DNA from: Myxococcus sp. RHSTA-1-4
Lineage (GTDB): Bacteria; Myxococcota; Myxococcia; Myxococcales; Myxococcaceae
DNA: 64,000 nt
Direction: 5' to 3'
Assembly (NCBI RefSeq): GCF_020037125.1
Contig: NZ_JAIQDG010000006.1
Location: 124,001-188,000 of the forward strand
Shown here: positions 26,008-34,995 of the stretch, one piece after another
How the letters are laid out: every line of letters begins with the position of its first letter
Numbering within the stretch: position 1 is the stretch's first letter
The notes under the pieces: generated by a model
What the model saw: only the letters and a program-made list of their open reading frames with translations
What the model was told of the DNA's origin: nothing
Database searches by the model: none
Translations under genes and position numbers: made by a program

Positions 26008-29000
26008 ATGAGCCTGAGACTGAAAGCGGGTCTGCTTGGGACCCTCCTCCTCACCGCCTGCGGCGGAGCGGAGACCGGCACGCGGGACGTGTCCGCGCAG
26101 GAGTGCAACCCCAGCGCGACGGCGGCGGTGCGCGAAGGCGTCGCGGTGGCGGGGCAGTGGAATGCCGAGCGCGAGGGGCAGAGTGCCCGCGCGGAGAAGG
26201 TGCGCGCCCCCTCCACCCTGTCGTGGCGGAGCGAGAAGCCCCTGCCCGGCGAGGCGACGGCGACGCTGCGCCTCGTCCAGGGCGACGGGACGCAACTGGG
26301 CTGCCGCTTCGTGGCGCGCGACCAGGCGCTCGTCCTCGACACGTGCGACATGCCGGACGCCCTCGTCCCGGACGTCGTCCACGCCGAGCTGACGCTGGCC
26401 GGCACCGGAGACGGTGAGGCGACGGCCTGCCTCCAGGAGCTCGCGCCAGACGCGGCCCAGGTGGCCGTGCCCGGCGTCCTCGACGGCCAGGCCCGCCCGC
26501 CCGAGGGCGGCGGCACGGCAGAGGACCCGGACGCGGCACGTGGCCCCCAGGAGGCTCCGGAGACGGCCAGCGCCCCCGGTGGCGCCCTCCCGTCGGTGGG
26601 GCTCATCCACGGGCCTCGCGTGTCCCCGGACGAGGCCGTCCGCTACTACGAGACGCAGTCCCGCCGGGCCGACGCTCCCATCATGCAGGCCGCCCTCGTG
26701 CAGCCCGTCGGTGACCTCGCCGAGCTCGCCAGGGCGCTGCGCTCCGACGTGGACCGCATCCACGAGTACGTCCACGACACCATCGCCTTCACCCCCACGT
26801 GGGGCCTCAAGAAGAGCCCCCAGTCCGTCATCCTGGACCAGGCGGGCAACGCCTTCGACCAGGCCAACCTCATGGTGCAGCTGCTGCGCGCCTCCGGCTA
26901 CACCGCCGAGGTCGTGCAGGGCACGCTCAGCCTCGCCCCCGCCGACGTCGAGGGCTGGCTCGGCTCCAAGAAGGGCGCGGTGCTGAGCTGGCTGCTGCCC
27001 AGCGGCGGCATCCCCATGGCCTACGGCCAGGACGCCAATGGCGACGTCACCGTCGTGGAGATGGGCCACGTCTGGGTCCGCGCCACGGGCAAGGAGCTGG
27101 GCACCACCTGGTACCACTTCGACCCTGCCCGGAAGCAGGCCTCCCTCACCCCGGCGGCCATCAGCCTCTCCTCCGTCCTGGGCTACACCCAGAGCGACTT
27201 CCTCACCTCCGTGGGCGGCGTCGCCGGTGACGTCTCGGGCGCGTCCCTGAAGAGCTTCAACGGCACGGCGCTCCGCCAGAAGCTGCACACCTACGCCACC
27301 AACCTCATCAACACGGTGCGCGCCAGCCACACCTTCAAGACGATGGACCAGACGCTGGGCGGCCGCCCCATCCAGTCCATCGCCGGCCAGGCCGACCTGC
27401 GCGTCACGGCCAACCCCAAGCTGAAGGCCGGCACGACGCCCACCCTCTGGGCGTCCATCCCCACCTCGTACCTCCCCACGCTGCGGCTGCAGGTGGGCGG
27501 CATCGACAAGACCTTCTACGCCTCCGACCTGGGCGGCAAGCGCCTCACCCTCCGCTACGGCGCCGACAACAAGGCGGTCCTCCTCCTGGACGGCGTGACA
27601 CAGGCGACGGCGACGACGGCGGGCACGGCCGGCGGAACGCAGGCGATGACCGTCACCATCAACGAGGCCTACGCCGCCAACAGCGGCACCTACGCGGACC
27701 AGTCCGGGACGATGTACCTGCGCGTCGGCGCCAACTACACCTACGCCATCATGAATGGCTGGGGCGCCACCGGACGCGGCGCCAGCGAGTCCCACCGGCA
27801 GAAGTCCACCACCCTGCGGGCGGGTGGAAGCGCGGGGGACTCCGAGGCGGTGCTGGGCGAGTCGCTCCAGCAGCTGGCCGACCTGTGGCTGGCCGAGCGC
27901 AGCGTGACGTCGGCCCTCCTCGAGCGCGTCACCAACTCCTACGTCCTGACCCACCACGTGGTGGGCGTGGCGGGGCAGACGACCGCGCCGTACGTGGACA
28001 TCCCCTTCGCCTACGGCTCCACCATCTCCAAGGCGGGCGGCAGTGATTTGACGGCCTTCTTCTCCACCGCCGGCTTCGGCAGCGCCTACGAGTCGACCGT
28101 CCTCGAGCAGACGCAGGCGGTGGAGGGCATCTCCACGGTGAGCCTCTTCGACGTGGCCAACACCGCGGGGAAGACCTTCTACGAGGCGACGAGCCTGAAC
28201 TGGGCGACCATCAAGCCCAAGCTGGCGGCCCTCAACTACGACGCCAACGAGCTGGCCAACGCGGAGGCCTACATCAACGCGGGCTACCGCATCATCATCC
28301 CCGGCGAGGGCAACCTGGGCCAGGGCTCGTGGGTGGGCTTCACCTTCCTCGCCGTCAGCTCGGGCAACAACGCCATCGGCCACATCATCAACGGCGCCAA
28401 GGGAGGCTTCTCCAGCACCACGGTGGCGTCCACCACCGCGTCCTCGAGCATCGAGACGAGCGCGCAGTCGTCCGCGACCAACGGTGGAAACGCCGCCTCC
28501 CAGCCGAAGTCGGGTGACCCGGTCAACGTGGTGACGGGTGATTTCGTGCACGAGGTGGAGGACCTGCAGGTGGGGCCGCCGGAGGCGGAGTTCGTCTTCA
28601 AGCGCGGCTACAACTCGGGGGCCTGGCTGCGAGACGGCGTGCTGGGCCGCGGCTGGGGCCACAACCTCGACGTCCGCGTGCGCGAGGACAGCGACGGCTT
28701 CCAGGGCCTGGGCGAGGACTCGACGGCGGACGCGGCATCGATGCTCGTCGGCCTGTACGTCGCGCATGACCTGCTGGCGACGGACAAGGGCCTGAAGAAC
28801 CTCGTGCTGGCCACGATGGTGCAGGAGTGGGCCACCCAGTCGCTGGTGGACAACGCCGCGACGGTGTCCGTCATGGGCGCCAACCAGCAGTTCATCAAGG
28901 CCCCCAATGGCCTCGACGCCGGGGGCGCGCGCCTCTTCCGCTACCTGCCCCCGCCCGGCTCCGCGTCCACCCTCACGAAGCCCGCCAACTGGCAGCTGAC

Positions 29001-32000
29001 GGCGAAGACGCAGGAGGTGATGACGTTCAACGCCGACGGCACGGTGGCCACCCTCCGGAATCCCAACGGGGTGGGGCTGAACTTCACCTACTCCGGCGGG
29101 CTGCTGACCTCCGTGACGCACACCCACGGCTGGAGCCTGACGTTCACCCATGCCTCGGGGCGGCTGACCACCGTCACCGACGGGGCCGGCCGCTCCGTCC
29201 AGTACACCCTGACGGGCAGCAACCTGACGGGGGTGAGGAACCCGCGGCTGAACACGACGACGTACAGCTACGTGCAGCCGGGGCAGGTGCGGAGCATCTT
29301 CTATCCCACGGCGCCGACGGTGGCCTTCGTCACCAACACGTATGACTCGCTGGGGCGCGTCAAGGAGCAGCTCGACGCCAACGGCATGCTGACGCAGTAC
29401 TTCGTCGCCGGCACCCGCACGGAGGAGGTGGACCCGCTCGGCAACACGAAGGTCTGGTACTTCGACGACAACGGGAAGGTGCGGCGCTTCATCGACCCGC
29501 GCGGCTTCGCGACGACGTACACGTACGACGGCCAGCAGAACCTGGTGGGCACGCGGCTGCCCGAGGGCAACCAGGTCCTCCTCACCTACGACTCGCGCTT
29601 CAACGTCATCGAGACGCGCGTCAAGCCCAAGACGGGCACGGGAGACCTCGTCACCACGGCCTCCTACCACGCCACCTGGAACAAGCCGGAGTGGACGCGG
29701 GACGCGCTCGGAAACCAGACGACGTACCAGTACGACACGAAGGGCAACCTCCTCAAGCGCATCCAGCCCCTCGTCGACGGCGTCAACCCGACGACGACGT
29801 GGACGTACAACACGCGCGGGCAGGTGGTGGACGAGACGGACCCGACGGGCCGGCTGGTGCGCCACACCTACGACGAGGCGGGGAAGAAGACGCTGCTGCA
29901 GCGCCAGGTGGACCCGGCCGGCCTCAACCTCGTCACCCAGTACGGCTACACCCCCGCGGGTGACGTGGCCTCGGTGACGGACCCGCGCGGCTTCGTCACC
30001 ACCTACGTGTACAACGCCAACCGGCTGCTGGAGCGCACGGTGGAGCCGGTGCCCGCGACGGGCCAGGCCGCCCCGGTGACGGAGTCCACGTACGACGCCG
30101 ACGACCGCCTGACGGAGACGCGCCGCCAGCTCGGCACGCAGTGGCTGCGCCAGGTCCGCACGTACACGCCGACGGGCAACGTGGCCACCGTCTCCGCCTG
30201 GGCCCACACCGTCGACGGCACCACCCCGAAGAGCGTCAACACCTACGACAACGCGGGCCGCCTCCTGTCGGTGACGGACATGGAAGGGCGCGTCACCCGC
30301 TACGACAGGTACGCCGACGGCAGCGAGTGGCGCGTCTACCTCGCCTACGGCACGGCCTCGCAGGCCACCTACGCCACCTACACGTACACCAACAACGGGC
30401 GCGTGCAGACGCTGACGGACGCCAAGGGCAACAAGACGACGTACGAGTACGACGCGTACGACAGGCTGAAGCGCACGTACTTCCCCAACCCCACGACGGC
30501 GGGCCAGTCCAGCACCACGGACTATGAAGAGCTGGGCTACGACGCCGCCGGCAACGTCACCAGCCAGCGGACGCGGGCGGGGCAGACCCTCACCTTCGTC
30601 TACGACGTCCTCCAGCGGCTGCGGCAGCGCACCAGCACCGTCGTGCCCAACGTCGCCTACGACTTCGACGCGGCGGGCCGGCCCTCGCAGACGCGCTACG
30701 CGGACGGCTCTCACGTCATCAGCTACACCTACGACAACGCCGGCCGCGTCACCCAGACGAGCGACGTCGTCGGCACGTGGACGCGCAACATCGGCACGAC
30801 GTACAACAAGTCCGGTGGCCTGGAGCGGCTGACGTGGCCGGACGGCTACTACGTCACCTACGAGTACGACGGCGCCAACCGCGTCACCGCGGTGAAGGAG
30901 TCGGGCACCACCACCCTCGTCACCTTCGCGTACGACCAGGCCTCGCGGCGCACCTCCATGGCGCGCGGCGGCGTGACGACGTCGTACTCGTACTGGCCGG
31001 CGGGCCCCGTGTACCAGCTCACGCACGACACCGCGGGCACCGCCGACGACGTGACGCTCACCCATGGCTACAACAAGGCCCACCAGCTCACGGGCCTGTG
31101 GTCGACGAATGCCGCGTATGTCTATGTCCCGCCCGCGGCGCAGACGGCGGCCTACGTCTCCAACGGCCTGAACCAGTACACGACGTGGACGGGCCAGGCG
31201 CAGGCCTACGACGCCAACGGCAACCTCACCTCCAGCAACGGCCGGACGCTGGGCTACGACGCCCTCAACCGTCTCGCCAGCGCCACCCAGGGCACCACCT
31301 CCGCCACGTACGGCTACGACCCGGTGGGCCGCCGGGTGAAGAAGACGGTCGCCGGTACCGTCAGCCAGGTGCTGCTGGCGGGGCTGGCGGAGCTTGCCGA
31401 CTACAACGGCGCCAACGCCCTCATCCGCCGCTACATCCCCGGCCCGGGACTGGATGAGCCGCTCGCCATCATCGAGGGCACCGCGAAGAAGTACCTGCTG
31501 GCGGACCGCCTCGGCAGCATCATCGGCGTCACGGATGCCGCCGGCACCGTGACGGCGAAGTACACCTACGGCCCGTTCGGCGAGGCGTCGGTGGCCTCCT
31601 GCCAGCCGACGACGGCCGGCTGCGTGGCCCTGCGCTGGCAGGGGCGCCGCGAGGACGCGGAGACGGGCCTCGTGGACCTGCGCGCCCGCGCCTACGCCCC
31701 CTGGCTGGGCCGCTTCGTGCAGACCGACCCCATCGGCACCCAGGACGACGTCAACCTCTACGCCTACGTCCGCAATGACCCCCTCAACCTCGTCGACCCG
31801 TTCGGCACCGAGGCCAAGGGGGTGTCCGGCTGGCGCGCGTCCCTGGACGCGTTCTTCACCGGCATCGGCGAACACGCCCTGGGCGAGTTCAACCCGCCCA
31901 GTGAAAACCGCATGTCCTACCTGTTCGGGTACGGCGTGGGAGCCGCCCTGGAGAGCGGGGGCCGCGGCGGCAGGGGCGGCGTCCGGGCCCCCCCGACGAT

Positions 32001-32346
32001 GGGCATCCGGGGAGGCTCGAGGACCTACCAGACGTACACGAAGACCCATCCGACGACGGGCGATGTATATACGGGCCGCACCAGCGGGACGGGCACCCCC
32101 GCCCAGAACGTGGCCAGGCGGGATGCGAATCACCACATGAACGGGCAGGGTTATGGCCCAGCCGTCCTGGACAAATCCTCGAGCAACCCGGCCGCCATCC
32201 GGGGACGCGAGCAGCAGGGGATTGACGCCAATGGCGGTGCCCGGTCGACGGGTGGCACCTCCGGGAATGCCATCAACGGCATCTCCCCCAACAACCCGAA
32301 CCGGCAGACCTACATCGACGCCGCGAAAAAAGAGTTCGGACCATGA
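26008..32346 (+). CDS. Lipoprotein RHS-repeat polymorphic toxin with GIY-YIG/URI-like nuclease tip
   Basis: A 2112-aa protein. A lipoprotein signal (MSLRLKAGLLGTLLLTAC, Cys18) opens it. A transglutaminase-like domain at about residues 245-375 keeps His354 and Asp372 but has Ala282 at the Cys position, so it looks inactive. A DUF6531-like opening of the RHS cage is near 835 (DPVNVVTGDFVHEVEDL), followed by many YD repeats, and the core ends with GRFVQTDPIG ... NLVDPFG (Asp1930), the usual RHS boundary. The variable tip (about 1934-2112) shows YQTYTK...GDVYTGRTSG (2007-2027), RRDANHH (2037-2043), RGREQ with Glu2068, and Asn2090, the pattern of GIY-YIG/Tox-URI nucleases. No PAAR domain is seen. 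The stop overlaps the immunity start by 4 nt. The nuclease call is inferred from motifs. Confidence 0.8.
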   Translation: MSLRLKAGLLGTLLLTACGGAETGTRDVSAQECNPSATAAVREGVAVAGQWNAEREGQSARAEKVRAPSTLSWRSEKPLPGEATATLRLVQGDGTQLGCRFVARDQALVLDTCDMPDALVPDVVHAELTLAGTGDGEATACLQELAPDAAQVAVPGVLDGQARPPEGGGTAEDPDAARGPQEAPETASAPGGALPSVGLIHGPRVSPDEAVRYYETQSRRADAPIMQAALVQPVGDLAELARALRSDVDRIHEYVHDTIAFTPTWGLKKSPQSVILDQAGNAFDQANLMVQLLRASGYTAEVVQGTLSLAPADVEGWLGSKKGAVLSWLLPSGGIPMAYGQDANGDVTVVEMGHVWVRATGKELGTTWYHFDPARKQASLTPAAISLSSVLGYTQSDFLTSVGGVAGDVSGASLKSFNGTALRQKLHTYATNLINTVRASHTFKTMDQTLGGRPIQSIAGQADLRVTANPKLKAGTTPTLWASIPTSYLPTLRLQVGGIDKTFYASDLGGKRLTLRYGADNKAVLLLDGVTQATATTAGTAGGTQAMTVTINEAYAANSGTYADQSGTMYLRVGANYTYAIMNGWGATGRGASESHRQKSTTLRAGGSAGDSEAVLGESLQQLADLWLAERSVTSALLERVTNSYVLTHHVVGVAGQTTAPYVDIPFAYGSTISKAGGSDLTAFFSTAGFGSAYESTVLEQTQAVEGISTVSLFDVANTAGKTFYEATSLNWATIKPKLAALNYDANELANAEAYINAGYRIIIPGEGNLGQGSWVGFTFLAVSSGNNAIGHIINGAKGGFSSTTVASTTASSSIETSAQSSATNGGNAASQPKSGDPVNVVTGDFVHEVEDLQVGPPEAEFVFKRGYNSGAWLRDGVLGRGWGHNLDVRVREDSDGFQGLGEDSTADAASMLVGLYVAHDLLATDKGLKNLVLATMVQEWATQSLVDNAATVSVMGANQQFIKAPNGLDAGGARLFRYLPPPGSASTLTKPANWQLTAKTQEVMTFNADGTVATLRNPNGVGLNFTYSGGLLTSVTHTHGWSLTFTHASGRLTTVTDGAGRSVQYTLTGSNLTGVRNPRLNTTTYSYVQPGQVRSIFYPTAPTVAFVTNTYDSLGRVKEQLDANGMLTQYFVAGTRTEEVDPLGNTKVWYFDDNGKVRRFIDPRGFATTYTYDGQQNLVGTRLPEGNQVLLTYDSRFNVIETRVKPKTGTGDLVTTASYHATWNKPEWTRDALGNQTTYQYDTKGNLLKRIQPLVDGVNPTTTWTYNTRGQVVDETDPTGRLVRHTYDEAGKKTLLQRQVDPAGLNLVTQYGYTPAGDVASVTDPRGFVTTYVYNANRLLERTVEPVPATGQAAPVTESTYDADDRLTETRRQLGTQWLRQVRTYTPTGNVATVSAWAHTVDGTTPKSVNTYDNAGRLLSVTDMEGRVTRYDRYADGSEWRVYLAYGTASQATYATYTYTNNGRVQTLTDAKGNKTTYEYDAYDRLKRTYFPNPTTAGQSSTTDYEELGYDAAGNVTSQRTRAGQTLTFVYDVLQRLRQRTSTVVPNVAYDFDAAGRPSQTRYADGSHVISYTYDNAGRVTQTSDVVGTWTRNIGTTYNKSGGLERLTWPDGYYVTYEYDGANRVTAVKESGTTTLVTFAYDQASRRTSMARGGVTTSYSYWPAGPVYQLTHDTAGTADDVTLTHGYNKAHQLTGLWSTNAAYVYVPPAAQTAAYVSNGLNQYTTWTGQAQAYDANGNLTSSNGRTLGYDALNRLASATQGTTSATYGYDPVGRRVKKTVAGTVSQVLLAGLAELADYNGANALIRRYIPGPGLDEPLAIIEGTAKKYLLADRLGSIIGVTDAAGTVTAKYTYGPFGEASVASCQPTTAGCVALRWQGRREDAETGLVDLRARAYAPWLGRFVQTDPIGTQDDVNLYAYVRNDPLNLVDPFGTEAKGVSGWRASLDAFFTGIGEHALGEFNPPSENRMSYLFGYGVGAALESGGRGGRGGVRAPPTMGIRGGSRTYQTYTKTHPTTGDVYTGRTSGTGTPAQNVARRDANHHMNGQGYGPAVLDKSSSNPAAIRGREQQGIDANGGARSTGGTSGNAINGISPNNPNRQTYIDAAKKEFGP

Positions 32347-32810
32347 GCGCAGCACGCAGGGTAAGACGCAGGGTGGGCGACATCGTGGCCATCCCCCTCT
32401 CCGAGGGCAGGCTCGCGTTCGCGTGGGTCCTGCCAGAGCCGCTGATGGCGTTCTTTGACTTCCGGGCTCGAGAGCCAGCGCCTCCCGTCGAGGAGATTGC
32501 TGGCAAGCCCATCGCCTTCAGCCTCTGGGTGATGAACCACGCGGTCACCAGCGGCCTCTGGCCGGTGCTCGGACGGGTCACCGTGCCCGAGGAGCTCCTG
32601 CGTCCCCCTGCGTTCTTCAAGCAGGACCCGCTGTCGGGGGCACTGAGCATCACCCACGACGGCGGGGACGAGCGCCCCGCGAGCCGCGAAGAGTGCCTGC
32701 ATCTGGAGCGGGCGGCCGTGTGGGAGCCCGGCCACGTCGTGGACCGGCTGGAGGACCACTTCGCCGGCCGGCCGAACAAGTGGGTGGAGTCGCTGCGGGT
32801 CCGGGGCTGA
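32343..32810 (+). CDS. Imm26-family immunity protein, cognate to the RHS tip
   Basis: A 155-aa cytoplasmic protein with no signal peptide. Residues about 9-40 (RRVGDIVAIPLSEGRLAFAWVL ... MAFFDF, written here in parts) match the start of the Imm26 family: a 'G-D-i-x-x-I-P-L-x-x-G-r-x-a-x-x-x-V-L' strand pair followed by an aromatic/Asp strand. Imm26 members are known to sit next to polymorphic toxins. It overlaps the toxin stop as ATGA, the usual arrangement, so enough immunity is made with the toxin. The expected job is to bind and block the nuclease tip in the producing cell. Pairing with this exact toxin is inferred from position. Confidence 0.75.
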   Translation: MSAARRVRRRVGDIVAIPLSEGRLAFAWVLPEPLMAFFDFRAREPAPPVEEIAGKPIAFSLWVMNHAVTSGLWPVLGRVTVPEELLRPPAFFKQDPLSGALSITHDGGDERPASREECLHLERAAVWEPGHVVDRLEDHFAGRPNKWVESLRVRG

Positions 32811-32829
32811 CCGTCCCGGGCCTCACGGG

Positions 32830-32858
32830 CGGAGGTGCCAAAGTCACCGGCACCTCCG
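32830..32858. terminator. Ten-bp hairpin at the end of the toxin cassette
   Basis: CGGAGGTGCC (32830-32839) and GGCACCTCCG (32849-32858) are perfect inverse copies with a 9-nt loop, in the gap between the immunity gene and the convergent phosphatase gene. There is no T tract, so it may act in both directions or protect the transcript ends. Confidence 0.4.
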
Positions 32859-32907
32859 TCCCGGCCCACCGCGCCGGCCCGGAAGGCCTCGGGGCCCTCG
32901 CCCCGCC

Positions 32908-33951
32908 CTACTCCGCCGGCTTCGTCCGCCCCTTGTGGTTGCGGGGCAGCGCGTGGTGGATGAGCTTCACGTAGTCCACCGCCTGCACCGGCGGGGGCGG
33001 CGGCGGCGTGCCCAGCGCGGCCAGGCGCTTGCTGAACGCGGAGAGGATGTCCGGCATGGGCCGCATCGCCGCCAGCAGCTTGTTGGGCCCCTCCAGCGCC
33101 TGGGACAGCGCAATCGCCGCCTGCTGCAGCGGCAGCCCGCGCCGCAGCAGGTCCTGGAACGAGTTGGACAGGGTGATGATGTTGTGCCCCGCCGTCTGCA
33201 CCATCTCCACGGCAATCTTGAGCACCTGCGGCGCCGTCAGGTGGCCGTCCGCCAGCAGCACCAGCGCCGCCTGGAAGTAGTTGAAGATGGGCACCACGCG
33301 CGGCCCGTACGCGGAGAACTGCGCGGGCGGCGTCAGCCGGTCCAGGTGGATGAAGATGCGCCGCACCGGGTCCGACACCGGAATCTTCTTCCACGCCGCG
33401 CGCACCCGCTCCGCGTCGTCCGGGTACACCCCGCCCGCCTCCAGCACCTGCGACAGCACCCGCTCGTCCACGCGGCCCGCAATCAGGTCCGCGTACAGCG
33501 AGTAGATGAACGCGTCCGCCTCCGCGTCGTCGCCGAAGAGCACCTCCTCGGCCTCCACCGGCGCGTGCACCCGGCTCTCCAGAATCGCCGGCAGCTTGTA
33601 GCCCACCTGCCCGCGCAGGGCCCGGAAGCGGCCGCGCAGGAGGTTGCCCACGTTGTCCTTGAGGACGAACTCGTCCCACTTCACGCCGTCCAGCTTGAGC
33701 TTCTCCTCCAGCACCGCCCGCATCTGCTTCGGGCTGCCGGAGACGATGCACAGCCGCGAGTCGCCCTGCTCCGACAGCTCGCGGATGAGCGCGCTCGCCC
33801 CGGGCACCGCCACCTTCTCGTGCGCCTTCTGGAACGCCGTGCGCAGCAAATCACGCAGCGAGTCGAAGTCCGTCTGGAGGTACGTCTTGTCCAGGTCCCA
33901 CCGGTAGATGCGCCGGGGCGGACGTGGGTCGATGCGGTCCGGCAGGCTCAC
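32908..33951 (-). CDS. App1-like (DUF2183) phosphatase-domain protein
   Basis: A 347-aa cytoplasmic protein. The N-terminal half is HAD-like: YRWDLDKTYLQTDFDSLRDL holds the D-x-D-x-T nucleophile motif (D-L-D-K-T), CIVSGSPKQMRAVLEEKL the second motif (Ser), and EEVLFGDDAEADAFIYS the final Asp pair. This is the arrangement of the App1/DUF2183 phosphatidate-phosphatase family. The C-terminal half is helical and ends in a poly-Pro segment. GTG at 33951 overlaps the plsX stop as GTGA. With plsX upstream, a lipid-phosphate substrate is plausible but unproven. Confidence 0.65.
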   Translation of the reverse strand: MSLPDRIDPRPPRRIYRWDLDKTYLQTDFDSLRDLLRTAFQKAHEKVAVPGASALIRELSEQGDSRLCIVSGSPKQMRAVLEEKLKLDGVKWDEFVLKDNVGNLLRGRFRALRGQVGYKLPAILESRVHAPVEAEEVLFGDDAEADAFIYSLYADLIAGRVDERVLSQVLEAGGVYPDDAERVRAAWKKIPVSDPVRRIFIHLDRLTPPAQFSAYGPRVVPIFNYFQAALVLLADGHLTAPQVLKIAVEMVQTAGHNIITLSNSFQDLLRRGLPLQQAAIALSQALEGPNKLLAAMRPMPDILSAFSKRLAALGTPPPPPPVQAVDYVKLIHHALPRNHKGRTKPAE

Positions 33952-34994
33952 TTCTTCAGGCCTTCCCGGATGGCGGTACCGAGGTTGTTCGCCACCACCT
34001 TCGCCGCCACCTTCCCCGCGTTGGCGATGGCCCGCGACTTCGAGCGCCCGTGCGCCTTGATGAAGATTTTGTCGAAGCCCAGAATCGGCGCCCCACCGTA
34101 CTGGTTCCAGTCGGTGATGTCCTTGATGCGCTGGATGCCGCTGGACAGCATGGCCAGGCCCGCGCGCCAGCGCAGGCTCTCCTTGTAGGCGTACTGGGCC
34201 AGCTCCACCACCGTGTCGTGGACGCCCTCCAGCATCTTCAAGCAGACGTTGCCCACGAAGCCGTCCGTGACGATGACGTCCGCGGTGCCCTTCGGGATGT
34301 CGATGCCCTCCACGTTGCCGATGAAGTTGATGTCCGGCAGCTCCGACAGCCGCGCGTGCGCCTCCACCACCCGAGGCGGGCCCTTCTGCGGCTCCACGCC
34401 GTTGGACAGGAGCGCCACCTTCGGCCGCTCGTTGCGGGAGATGATGCGCGCGTAGGCCGAGCCCATGACGGCGAACGTCACCAGGTCATCCGCCGTGGCC
34501 TCCACCGTGGCGCCCACGTCGAGGATGAGGGAGAACGGGTCCTCCTTCGCGCCACGCACCGAGCGCGTCGGGTACACCGTGGCCAGCGCCGCGCGCCGCA
34601 CGCCGGGGATGAGCTGGAAGTGCCGCGCGCACGCCAGCACGCCCGCGCCCGTGTTGCCCGCGGACACCAGCGCCTGGGCCTCGCCCTCCGCCACCAGCCG
34701 CGCCGCCACCGCCACCGAGGCGTTCGGCTTGCGCGCCAGCGCCTCGCCCGGCTTCTCGTCCATGCCGACGAAGTCCGCGGCGTGCTGCACGGAGATGCGC
34801 TCGCCGTTGTGCTTCGTCTCCGCCAGCGCCTCGTCGATGAGCGCCCGGTCGCCGACGAGCAGCGTGTGGATGTGCGGAGCCTCCAGCGACAGCATCGCCG
34901 CTCCGCGCACCACCTCCGCGGGGCCGTGGTCCGTCCCCATGACATCGAATGCAATCGTCACCGGCTGCGGCTGCGTCCCCACCATGGCCTCCAT
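33948..34994 (-). CDS. plsX: Phosphate acyltransferase PlsX
   Basis: A 348-aa enzyme that converts acyl-ACP to acyl-phosphate, the donor for PlsY in phospholipid synthesis. Family motifs: VTIAFDVMGTDHGPAEVVRG (residues 12-31), ALVSAGNTGAGVLA, DVGATVEATADDLVTFA, VTDGFVGNVCLKMLEG, and GGAPILGFDKIFIKAHG near the C-terminus. ATG 34994 has AAAGG upstream; the long open frame before it overlaps the MFS gene and is not used. In many bacteria plsX precedes fabH, but here it is followed by an App1-like phosphatase overlapping by 4 nt and preceded by an MFS gene 1 nt away. Confidence 0.93.
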   Translation of the reverse strand: MEAMVGTQPQPVTIAFDVMGTDHGPAEVVRGAAMLSLEAPHIHTLLVGDRALIDEALAETKHNGERISVQHAADFVGMDEKPGEALARKPNASVAVAARLVAEGEAQALVSAGNTGAGVLACARHFQLIPGVRRAALATVYPTRSVRGAKEDPFSLILDVGATVEATADDLVTFAVMGSAYARIISRNERPKVALLSNGVEPQKGPPRVVEAHARLSELPDINFIGNVEGIDIPKGTADVIVTDGFVGNVCLKMLEGVHDTVVELAQYAYKESLRWRAGLAMLSSGIQRIKDITDWNQYGGAPILGFDKIFIKAHGRSKSRAIANAGKVAAKVVANNLGTAIREGLKK

Positions 34995-34995
34995 C

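Noticed and set aside
25672-32355. A 2227-codon open frame on the minus strand opposite the RHS gene.
   Set aside because: Its translation is Arg/Gly/His/Ala-rich low-complexity sequence without any domain, while the plus strand has clear RHS, lipobox and nuclease motifs. Repeated GC-rich codons keep the antisense frame open.
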